Shown: positions 57,304 through 64,000 of the stretch, one piece after another
How positions within the stretch are numbered: position 1 is the stretch's first letter
How the letters are laid out: every line of letters begins with the position of its first letter
NCBI RefSeq assembly: GCF_010994755.1
Contig: NZ_WHSB02000012.1
Coordinates: forward strand, 62,001-126,000
Length of the DNA stretch: 64,000 bases
Origin: Shinella lacus
Lineage (GTDB): Bacteria > Pseudomonadota > Alphaproteobacteria > Rhizobiales > Rhizobiaceae
Reading direction: 5' to 3'
The notes under the pieces: model-generated
The model's database searches: none
The model's input: the letters and a program-made list of their open reading frames with translations, nothing else
Told to the model about the DNA's origin: nothing
Translations under genes and position numbers: made by a program

Positions 57304-58439
57304 GCCACGCCCTCCACGACGTCGAACATTCCCATCCAGCCCAGTTCGGTGAACTCCGACTGGTGGGCATGGAACATGTAGAGGCCCGGCTCGTGCTCCG
57401 GCTCATTCGCGAAGGTGAACTCCAGGATGCCGCGTTGCGCCTGGCATTGCATGATGACGTCGACCGTCTTGAGCGTCGGTGTCAACGTGGTGCCCTGATC
57501 GTAATAGTCGAAGAAGTTCCCGTGGATATGGAACGAGTTGATTGGATCGAACTCGGTCAGGTTCGCGAGATAGATCCGGACTGGACGGTTTCGCTCAATA
57601 CGGATCGGCTGCTTGGCGTAGCAATGGGCTATGGTGTTGCAGGCGTAGAACTCGTTCTCCCCGTCAAAGTTGGTATCGAAGGCGTTCATGACCATCGCGA
57701 GCTCCTGCCAGCGTTGGTTTTCCGGCGAGCCGCGCAGCCGTGACGCCGCCGCTGCCACAGCGTCGGGATGGCGCGCGGGATCGGGGTCAACGACGAAGAG
57801 ACCGTACATACCCTTATGGATGTGCCGGGCGAGAGGCAAAGCATGGCAATGGTAGAGATGGCAGCCGAAAGGTCGCGCGTCGAATTCGTAGATGAACTCT
57901 TCGCCCGGCGCGATTAATCCCGCACCCGGAACGCCGTCCATGCGGGCGGCGTGGAACCCATGAAAATGCATCGAATGCGGATGGGAGCCATAGTTCCTGA
58001 AGACGACGCGCACGCGGTCGCCTTCGGTCGCCCGGAGCGCTGGACCGGGAACACGACCGTTGAAGGTCCAGGCTGGAAACATGACGCCCGGCGCGATCTC
58101 GATCTCCTTGTCTTCGGCAGTAACCTCGAAAGTCCTCAGCGTGCGGCCATCCGGCAGCCTTGACGTCGTTCCAGAATCCCAATCCGTCAGCATTGCCGTG
58201 GGATCGAAACCGTTCTTTTCAGAGTCCACGTCGCCGACGGTGATCATCGCTCCATGAGCTTGGAGATGAGGCGATTGCGAGATCGCTGCGCTCTTGTCAC
58301 CTGCTGGGAGGTGTCCGTTATGCGCCGAGGTGGACTGACCGAGGGCCGTGCCGGAGGCAAGAGCGGCGCCGCCGGCTGTGAACAGCCCGGCGCTGAGGAG
58401 TTTTCTGCGGTTGATATCGAATGGCAGCCAGCGCTTCAT
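57300..58439 (-). CDS. Two-domain multicopper oxidase
   Basis: 379 residues with a Tat signal (NRRKLLSAGLFTAGG). Domain 1 has HFHGFH and a type 1 set YHCHALPLARHIHKGMYG; domain 2 has SFHIHGNFF and FHAHQSEFTELGWMG without a type 1 cysteine. It is thus shorter than the other two oxidases here. It is coupled to a ZIP gene and divergent from mntR with MntR-like boxes between, so a manganese-related role is more likely than copper resistance. Confidence 0.87.
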   Translation of the reverse strand: MKRWLPFDINRRKLLSAGLFTAGGAALASGTALGQSTSAHNGHLPAGDKSAAISQSPHLQAHGAMITVGDVDSEKNGFDPTAMLTDWDSGTTSRLPDGRTLRTFEVTAEDKEIEIAPGVMFPAWTFNGRVPGPALRATEGDRVRVVFRNYGSHPHSMHFHGFHAARMDGVPGAGLIAPGEEFIYEFDARPFGCHLYHCHALPLARHIHKGMYGLFVVDPDPARHPDAVAAAASRLRGSPENQRWQELAMVMNAFDTNFDGENEFYACNTIAHCYAKQPIRIERNRPVRIYLANLTEFDPINSFHIHGNFFDYYDQGTTLTPTLKTVDVIMQCQAQRGILEFTFANEPEHEPGLYMFHAHQSEFTELGWMGMFDVVEGVA

Positions 58440-58490
58440 GTGACGATCCCGTTAGCAATGTCGAATAAGAAAAGCACAGGATCGACAACT

Positions 58491-58502
58491 TAGCAAATGC
58501 TA
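58491..58502. promoter_or_regulatory. MntR-like box proximal to the oxidase
   Basis: TAGCAAATGCTA is a near-perfect palindrome about 52 bp upstream of the oxidase start. Boxes of this AGCAAA-type palindromic form control Mn uptake genes in rhizobia. Confidence 0.7.
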
Positions 58503-58561
58503 TATTCACCGCACTTCCGGCATTCTCGGCGTTAAGATTTGCACTTTGAGGCAAGATTCCA

Positions 58562-58573
58562 TAGCATTGGCTA
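58562..58573. promoter_or_regulatory. MntR-like box proximal to mntR
   Basis: TAGCATTGGCTA, whose reverse complement TAGCCAATGCTA differs from the box at 58491 by one base. It lies 18 bp before the mntR start, so it would allow autoregulation. Confidence 0.7.
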
Positions 58574-58591
58574 TAATCTTGCATCGATGGA

Positions 58592-59062
58592 ATGGATGGC
58601 GGCGACATGATCGGGAAATCAAAGGCCGGTGCGCGGCCCGTGCTTCTGGACGAGGAGAGCCATGTCGAGAGCTTTCGGCAGACCCGAAACAACCGGCGGA
58701 CCGAACTGGTCGAGGACTATGTCGAACTGATCGATGACCTGCTGCAGGACACCGGCGAGGCTCGCCAGATCGACGTGGCCCGGCGCCTGGGCGTCGCCCA
58801 GCCGACTGTCGCCAAGATGCTGAAACGCCTGACTGCGGAAGGGTTGGTCCAGCAGAAACCTTATCGCGGCATTTTCCTGACTGCTGAAGGCAAGTCGCTC
58901 GCCGACAGCGCTCGTGAGCGCCATCGGATCGTCGAAGGGTTCCTGCTCGCCCTGGGGGTGGGGCCAGAAGCGGCACGCATCGATGCTGAAGGCATAGAAC
59001 ATCACGTCAGTGAGGAAACCCTTGGTGTGTTCAAGCGCCACATCGAGCGGCAGCGGTCGTAA
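58592..59062 (+). CDS. mntR: MntR, manganese-responsive DtxR-family regulator
   Basis: 156 residues (151 if started at the ATG at 58607). N-terminal winged helix ([30 protein letters not shown]) and dimer domain. Metal ligand residues of MntR are in place: ERHRIVE (His) and [12 protein letters not shown] (Glu, Glu, His). It is divergent from the oxidase-ZIP pair and two matching boxes lie between them. Confidence 0.92.
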   Translation: MDGGDMIGKSKAGARPVLLDEESHVESFRQTRNNRRTELVEDYVELIDDLLQDTGEARQIDVARRLGVAQPTVAKMLKRLTAEGLVQQKPYRGIFLTAEGKSLADSARERHRIVEGFLLALGVGPEAARIDAEGIEHHVSEETLGVFKRHIERQRS

Positions 59063-59137
59063 AGTCAGAAGGTCGCATCCCGTTTTAGGGGTAGGCGCCT
59101 GGAGGTCGCGGATCCGGTGCGCGTCTGCTGCGACCGT

Positions 59138-59314
59138 TTACTTGCCGGTTTCGGTAGCGCCTGCTGGCACGGCCGACGTATTCACCTCGCTGCGGATATG
59201 CAGAGCGCTATAGGCAGTCACGAACACCACGAAGCCCAACAAAACGAAAAGCATGAGCCAGTTCTTCCGCCGAACGGTGTGCGTGCGATCTTTATCGTGA
59301 ATGGGATCAGTCAT
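59138..59314 (-). CDS. Small single-pass membrane protein
   Basis: 58 residues beginning MTDPIHDKDRTHTVRRKN, with a charged N-terminus and one membrane helix (WLMLFVLLGFVVFVTAYSAL). It overlaps the end of the L,D-transpeptidase gene by eight bases on the same strand. No family is recognised. It may be a small partner of the preceding gene. Confidence 0.7.
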   Translation of the reverse strand: MTDPIHDKDRTHTVRRKNWLMLFVLLGFVVFVTAYSALHIRSEVNTSAVPAGATETGK

Positions 59315-60350
59315 TCGCCGCCTCGCTGGTCATGGCAGACGTTCCGGAATAGGGGTCAGGGAGTGCGGCTTCCGGACGGCTGACCGGATACTTGATGATC
59401 GATATGTCCTCGGCGAGCTTCGTGGCGCCCTGTTTCTTCAGCAGCGCACGAAAGCTCGGATGCATGCCGCCATCCACATAGGCGAGCGCGTCATTCGATG
59501 TTTCAGCGGAAAGCGCTACGTCAACCTTGCGGCGTTCAGCCGCGACCAGCGCTTGGAGGTCGGCCGAGGCGATGCTGGTCGCCGCCGGGCAGGCTGCAAG
59601 CGGGTTGCGCGGATCGCCGCCTTCGAACTCCCTGTTGAACACATAGCGACGTTCGCAGGTGGCAACCTTCGGCTGGCGCTTGGAGAGCGCGAAGTAATCG
59701 TAGCCCTCCTTCAAGGTCAGCCAGAATGGCATGTTCGGATCACGCCGATGCGTTACGAAATTCTCGGCGGTCATGCGGAACGGATAGGCCTGAACCTGAA
59801 AGCGTTCCTGGCCGCTTTGCAGCGATTTCTGCACCATGGCATAAATCTCGCCGACGCCCTGGTCGGTCATGGCATAGCAGCCCGACGACGAGCAGGCTCC
59901 ATGAACCATCAGCGCCTCTCCGCTATAGCCGAGCGCAGCCTCCAGGCGATTGGGATAGCCGAGATTGAACGAGACATAATATTGTGACTGCGGGTTCAGC
60001 ATACCGGCGGAGACATGGTAGAAGCCCTCGGGCGCCTGGCGGTCGCCTTCCTTCGTCTTCGGTCCGAGTTGGCCGGACCAACGGCACATCGGATAGGTCT
60101 TGAAGAGCTTGTAGCGGCCGGACGCATCCGCCTTCCAGACTTCAAGTTCGCTCTCCTGCTTAAAGATTCGCACCAGCACAGGGTCCTCGGGTCGCACGCC
60201 CTTCTTCGACATCTCGGCGACAATGGTTGACGAGAGTTTCGGCGGCTCGCTGGAAAGTTCGGCAAGCTCCATCGCAACGCACCCAGATAGTCCGGTCGCG
60301 ATGAGAGAAACTGCAAGGAATTTCTGCAGAAGGGAAGAGTACGGTCGCAT
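59307..60350 (-). CDS. L,D-transpeptidase lipoprotein (YkuD domain)
   Basis: 347 residues with a lipoprotein signal (ATGLSGC, Cys24) and a YkuD catalytic site HGACSSSGCYAM, giving His and Cys. It would cross-link peptidoglycan (3-3 links) or attach proteins to it. A C-terminal region of about 120 residues follows the catalytic domain. Last large gene of the minus-strand envelope set together with the PpiC and DsbA-like genes. Confidence 0.88.
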   Translation of the reverse strand: MRPYSSLLQKFLAVSLIATGLSGCVAMELAELSSEPPKLSSTIVAEMSKKGVRPEDPVLVRIFKQESELEVWKADASGRYKLFKTYPMCRWSGQLGPKTKEGDRQAPEGFYHVSAGMLNPQSQYYVSFNLGYPNRLEAALGYSGEALMVHGACSSSGCYAMTDQGVGEIYAMVQKSLQSGQERFQVQAYPFRMTAENFVTHRRDPNMPFWLTLKEGYDYFALSKRQPKVATCERRYVFNREFEGGDPRNPLAACPAATSIASADLQALVAAERRKVDVALSAETSNDALAYVDGGMHPSFRALLKKQGATKLAEDISIIKYPVSRPEAALPDPYSGTSAMTSEAAND

Positions 60351-60406
60351 GATATGCCATGACGTAGGAATGCCAGGAGCTTGTGCAGGGAGACGATGGG
60401 TTACCG

Positions 60407-61279
60407 CTATTCCCCGGCTTGGGTGCCGTGATCGTGTCCGTCTTCTGATCCCGCGGGCATCGCCACGTCCGGCACGAGCTTCTCGACGCGCACACCCGCC
60501 TTGAGGTTGGTAACGATCTTGCGAACCGCCTGCGCTTCCATTCCACGTCGCAACTCCGCCGACACGACCTCGAAAGCCGGTGGTTCGCGCTTTCGACGCT
60601 CTTCGAGCTTTACGACGTGAAAGCCGAAGGGTGTTTCGACAGGTTTTGCGGCGATCTCAGCGTTCTTCAGCGTTGCCACTACCGTCCCGAGTTCCGGTGG
60701 AAGTTGCTCGAGCGTCAGGAGACCGAGATCACCTCCGTTTTCTTTTGAGGTGTCGTCTAGCGATACGCTTTTGGCCACCTCTTCAAAGGACTTACCGGCG
60801 GCGATCTCCTTGATCGCGGCTTCGGCGCCCGCCTGATCGCTCAGGAGGATATGGCGGACCTGAAACTCTTCCACTTTCGGCATCGCGGCGACCCGCTCAT
60901 CGTAGACCTTGCGAAGACTATCTTCGGTCACCGCCGCGGCAGCCGCTTTGGAAAGATAGGCCTGTTGCAGGACCTGCTGCCGGAGAATTGCCATCTGCCG
61001 CTTAAAGGTCTCGTCGTTTTCCAGCCCATCCTTAATCGCGGCGTCGGAGACCACCTTGAGATCGATCAGCGCATCGACGACCGCGGATTTGCGCGCCTCC
61101 GGCGTCGCCTTGGGGTTTGGATCGCCGAGGAACGAAGTTGCGAACGACACATCGGATTCCCGAATCTCGGTATCTCCGACGCGGGCCGCAACCTGGTCCG
61201 CCCGTTCCTCGGCGAGGGCTGGAGTCCCAGCCAATAAAAGTGCGGAGAGAAGAAGTTGCCTCATTGTGAGATGGATCAT
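60407..61279 (-). CDS. PpiC-type peptidyl-prolyl isomerase
   Basis: 290 residues with a signal peptide ending TPALA, a SurA-like N-terminal chaperone region (residues 25-135) and a parvulin domain (VRHILLSDQAGAEAAIKEIA ... GDLGLL). A His/Asp-rich tail ends the protein (GSEDGHDHGTQAGE). The ATG at 61279 has GGGAG upstream and overlaps the stop of the DsbA-like gene (ATGA). It folds periplasmic proteins. Confidence 0.9.
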   Translation of the reverse strand: MIHLTMRQLLLSALLLAGTPALAEERADQVAARVGDTEIRESDVSFATSFLGDPNPKATPEARKSAVVDALIDLKVVSDAAIKDGLENDETFKRQMAILRQQVLQQAYLSKAAAAAVTEDSLRKVYDERVAAMPKVEEFQVRHILLSDQAGAEAAIKEIAAGKSFEEVAKSVSLDDTSKENGGDLGLLTLEQLPPELGTVVATLKNAEIAAKPVETPFGFHVVKLEERRKREPPAFEVVSAELRRGMEAQAVRKIVTNLKAGVRVEKLVPDVAMPAGSEDGHDHGTQAGE

Positions 61280-61917
61280 TTCTTTGCTCCCGCGACAAGC
61301 GGTTCAACAAGGGCGCGCAGCTGCTCAATCGGCATGACACCGGTGTATTTCTCACCATTTATGAAGAAGGTCGGCGTCGAATCCACGCCGAGCTCCTGGC
61401 CTCGGGCGGCAACGGCGTTGACCTTGTCGAGCAGCGCCTGATCGCCAAGACAGGCCTCGAGATCGGCCTCCTTGAGACCGGTCATCGAAAGGACGGAAAG
61501 GAACCCCTCCTTGCCATCCTTGGTGCGCGCCCAGCGCGGCTGGTTGCGGAAAAGGAGGTCGACCGTCGGATACCACTTCGCATCGCCCATGCACCGGGCA
61601 AGCATGAAGGCGGCTGTTGCTCTGGGGTCAAAGGGAAACTCGCGCAGAATGAAGCGGACCTTGCCCGTGTCGACGAACTCCGCCTTGAAGGCCGGCCAGA
61701 CGTTCAGGTGAAAGTTAGCGCAATGCCCACACGTCATTGAGGCATATTCGATCACAGTGACCGGCGCATCGTCCCGCCCCAAAATCCTTTCGGGCAAGGG
61801 ACCGGGTTGCATAAGGTCGGGAACGGCGTCCGCTGAAGCGGCCTGTGCAAAAACGCTGTTCGCGGCGAGCAATGCGATGCCTGCCGCGGTCGATTTCAGA
61901 AATTGCCGTCTGAACAT
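61276..61917 (-). CDS. DsbA-like thiol-disulfide oxidoreductase
   Basis: 213 residues from the ATG at 61917 (GGAGACGAC upstream). It has a Tat-like signal (RRQFLKSTAAG) and a thioredoxin fold with CGHC (Cys63, Cys66) and the cis-Pro loop STPTFFINGEKY. Family DsbA/BdbD type. It is coupled to the PpiC gene and probably repairs disulfides of periplasmic proteins damaged by copper or arsenite. Confidence 0.92.
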   Translation of the reverse strand: MFRRQFLKSTAAGIALLAANSVFAQAASADAVPDLMQPGPLPERILGRDDAPVTVIEYASMTCGHCANFHLNVWPAFKAEFVDTGKVRFILREFPFDPRATAAFMLARCMGDAKWYPTVDLLFRNQPRWARTKDGKEGFLSVLSMTGLKEADLEACLGDQALLDKVNAVAARGQELGVDSTPTFFINGEKYTGVMPIEQLRALVEPLVAGAKK

Positions 61918-62114
61918 GTCGTCTCCAAATCCAGGGAGCCGGATCATAAAACCTCTAGCAGCTTGAGGTGCAAGTGCGCGAAAGCGCGCACCGCGGGAAT
62001 TTTCGCAGGGCATTCAGGCGCCACCCGAAAACGAAGATGTGACCATCTCGATAACCGGCTGTTAAGCAAACCACCGTGAGACTGGCGATCGGAACCATCG
62101 CGGATCTGGATACT

Positions 62115-62444
62115 ATGCGCATACACGGCGATTTCGTGAAATTGATCGTTGTCATCCTGATGTCGTTCGCTGTCGGGATAAGCACCACGGCGTCGGCCGT
62201 GACCCGCAGCAACGCAGCATGGGATCAATCGCAAAGTGTCACAAACCTTCCGGCGATGGACGCCGACGATGTCGCGCCAGGACATCCATCGCAGTCCGAC
62301 AGCTGTCACGAAGCCTGCAATTGGCTGGTAGCCTGGTATTGGCCGGTGACTGGTCCGGTTCATCGAGTGCATGGCGTCGAAGCGGCTGACACCCATCTCT
62401 CCCGTCTGATCCAACTGATCCTTCCCCCTCCTCGTTCGGCTTGA
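62115..62444 (+). CDS. Small exported Cys/His protein (family member 5)
   Basis: 109 residues from the ATG at 62115 (an ATG at 62076 is in frame). It has a signal segment (LIVVILMSFAVGISTTASA), a short Cys/His group (DSCHEACNW) and a proline tail (LILPPPRSA). It lies divergent from the DsbA-like gene and upstream of a second L,D-transpeptidase. Fewest cysteines of the five related small proteins. Confidence 0.55.
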   Translation: MRIHGDFVKLIVVILMSFAVGISTTASAVTRSNAAWDQSQSVTNLPAMDADDVAPGHPSQSDSCHEACNWLVAWYWPVTGPVHRVHGVEAADTHLSRLIQLILPPPRSA

Positions 62445-62590
62445 GTTGGGAAGAGGCCCTCGCGTGCAGTTCACGGCCACAGGCTAGGCCGCTCCGGCGT
62501 GCTCTCCTTCAAAATACGTAAATTATTGCAACTCGTTGCGGTTAGCAGTTGGCCATTTGTAGGGCCTTGCCCGCGCCAAGGATCACCCAC

Positions 62591-63205
62591 ATGAAACCAG
62601 ACGACATCATCTTGCCATCGGAGCCACCGGCCGCGTCGCTTCTCGATCGCCGGACATTCAGCCTCGCAGCAATTGCTTTTTTCGCCACTCCGACAGGTGC
62701 TCTCGCTCACGGCAAGACGCGCACAACCAACCTCGACGAACGGTTTCTGCCTCAACTGGTGACGTCTCCCTTCCCCGAAACGGCTGGCACCATCGTCGTG
62801 GTGCCGAAAGATCGCTATCTTTATCTGATCGAGGACGATGGTTTCGCGCGCCGCTACGGTGTTGGCGTCGGCCGTGCGGGCCTGACGTTTTCCGGCGCGG
62901 CGACGGTCGGCCGAAAGGCGAAATGGCCGAGCTGGCGTCCGACCGACAACATGATCAAGCGCAATCCGAAGAAATATGCCCGCTACGCCGGTGGAATGGC
63001 GGGCGGGCCGAAAAACCCACTCGGGTCGCGGGCGCTTTACCTGTTTCGGGAGGGCAGAGATACGCTCTATCGCATCCATGGCACGACGGAGCCCTGGACG
63101 ATCGGCAAGGCCGTCTCGAACGGCTGCATCCGGATGGTCAACGATCACGTTGAAGACCTGTACGAACGTGTCCCCGTCGGCGCGCGAGTGGTGGTGATCT
63201 CGTGA
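62591..63205 (+). CDS. L,D-transpeptidase (ErfK/YbiS type)
   Basis: 204 residues from the ATG at 62591. After a signal-like segment (DRRTFSLAAIAFFATPTGALA, perhaps Tat) comes the YkuD domain with RIHGTTEP and SNGCIRMVNDHVEDLY. The Cys of SNGCIRM is the catalytic residue. It is a second, unrelated-length transpeptidase in 3 kb. The stop overlaps the start of the next gene (TGATG). Confidence 0.9.
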   Translation: MKPDDIILPSEPPAASLLDRRTFSLAAIAFFATPTGALAHGKTRTTNLDERFLPQLVTSPFPETAGTIVVVPKDRYLYLIEDDGFARRYGVGVGRAGLTFSGAATVGRKAKWPSWRPTDNMIKRNPKKYARYAGGMAGGPKNPLGSRALYLFREGRDTLYRIHGTTEPWTIGKAVSNGCIRMVNDHVEDLYERVPVGARVVVIS

Positions 63206-64000
63206 TGGAACGGTTGGTCCTTGTCATCGGCGCCGGTCAGGCGGGTCTTGCGGCTGGGTATTTTCTCCAAAAGTAGGGAGTACCTTTCTTGATCGTCGAT
63301 GCGCATCCGCGGATCGGCGACAGTTGGAGACACCGCTATGGGTCACTGACCCTGTTCACACCGCGTCAGTTCAGCACGCTTCCCGGTGCGCCGGTGGCCG
63401 GCAACCGGGAACAATACCCGAACCGCGATGAGTTCGCCGGATACCTCGAAGACTACGCCACTCGGTTGCGACTGCCGGTGAGGCCATCAACGCGTGTCAC
63501 TCGGCTGATGCAGGTGGACGGGGGGGTCCTTGCGGAGACGGAAAAGGGTGAGACGATCAAGGCGAGCGACGCGATTATCGCGACCGGCGGCTTCCAGCGG
63601 CCGGTCGTGCCAGCCGGCCTTGCCGATGGGTTCGGATCGAAGGTTCTTCAATTGACGCCGGAATCCTATCTGAATCCAACCGATCTGCCGGAACGGGATG
63701 TCCTCGTCGTCGGAGATGGCGCAAGCGGTCGAGACATAGCGCTGGAGTGCCAGCGCTTCCGATCAACGGTTCTTTGCTGCGGAAAGCGCCGCAAACTGTT
63801 CCCGGAACGCTTACTCGGCAAATCCATCTGGTGGTGGCTAAAGATTGTCGGGGTCCTGGAAGCACCGGCTGACTCCTGGCTCGGTCGCAAGGTTCGCACA
63901 GCAGACGCCTTTCCCGACCGCGGGAAGGACAACACGGACCTTATGCGTGCCGGCGTTCGACTGGTTCCGCGGCTTGTTTCCGCGTCCGGAACCGGTGCCC
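63205..64000 (+). pseudogene. ArsO-like flavin monooxygenase with premature amber codon, partial
   Basis: The frame begins MERLVLVIGAGQAGLAAGYF, an FAD-binding GxGxxG, and stops at codon 24 with TAG (63274-63276). The same frame then stays open to the window end and encodes the rest of a class B type monooxygenase: FLIVDAHPRIGDSWRHRYG, FTPRQFSTLPG, ATGGFQRP and a second nucleotide-binding site VLVVGDGASGRD. Relatives have a residue such as Glu where the stop lies. ArsO proteins of ars operons look like this. Either a nonsense mutation or a sequencing error. The start overlaps the transpeptidase stop. Confidence 0.8.

Overview
The window is a dense arsenic, phosphate and copper resistance region from an alphaproteobacterium, most likely a member of the Rhizobiaceae (Agrobacterium/Rhizobium/Sinorhizobium type). 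The reasons are the aioXSRBA order with an AioX sensor, the phoB-pst and phnCDE genes inside the arsenic block, the ArsK exporter and an ArsH of rhizobial type. Such blocks are known from plasmids or genomic islands of arsenite-oxidising rhizobia; whether this is plasmid or chromosome cannot be told from the window. No rRNA, tRNA or CRISPR was seen.

Region 1 (1-5947, minus strand) is arsenite oxidation: AioX (periplasmic arsenite sensor), AioS (kinase), AioR (sigma-54 activator), then a near-perfect -24/-12 promoter, then aioB (Rieske subunit) and aioA (molybdenum subunit, cut by the window edge). Region 2 (6127-12385) is phosphate uptake and control: phoB, divergent pstSCAB-phoU, and a second PhoB-like regulator with a degenerate receiver. 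Region 3 (12392-16870) holds an ArsR-ArsC fusion gene divergent from a PhnD/C/E/E (PhoCDET-like) transporter. Pho boxes precede pstS and phnD, and ArsR-type CTGGATATAT motifs lie at the start codons of both intact arsR genes. Phosphate and arsenic signals therefore appear to converge here, as expected when arsenate enters through phosphate transporters. Region 4 (17015-22913) is arsenic detoxification: arsR, arsN2, arsC, acr3, a second arsC, arsH, then on the other strand a TauE/SafE transporter split in two, arsK and a 5'-truncated arsR.

Region 5 (22914-26728) is a complete Tn3-family transposon (38-bp inverted repeats, tnpR, res, tnpA) whose left end destroyed the arsR start. It marks the border between the arsenic block and the copper block; a broken tatA and unassigned debris follow.

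Region 6 (27359-54516) is copper/silver handling: a periplasmic operon (small lipoprotein, TolC-like protein, multicopper oxidase, cupredoxin, CusF-like protein), a two-component system, DUF305 and Cys-rich copper storage proteins, dmeF plus an RcnR/CsoR repressor, two P1B ATPases, a second multicopper oxidase, a cytochrome c', CueR, CopZ and CusBA with a FixH-like protein and a DUF411 protein. Three promoters share the same CueR-type elongated spacer. Region 7 (54615-63205) has a DUF1326-DUF2182 pair, a multicopper oxidase plus ZIP transporter divergent from mntR with two MntR-like boxes, and an envelope set (two L,D-transpeptidases, a PpiC-type isomerase and a DsbA-like protein). The window ends in an ArsO-like flavin monooxygenase interrupted by a single amber codon.

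The most novel-looking signal is a set of five small exported Cys/His proteins with a proline-rich C-terminal tail, scattered among the metal operons. Other notable points are the apparently leaderless arsR promoters, the split TauE gene with a GTGA overlap, the degenerate PhoB paralogue, and the MntR-controlled oxidase-ZIP pair.
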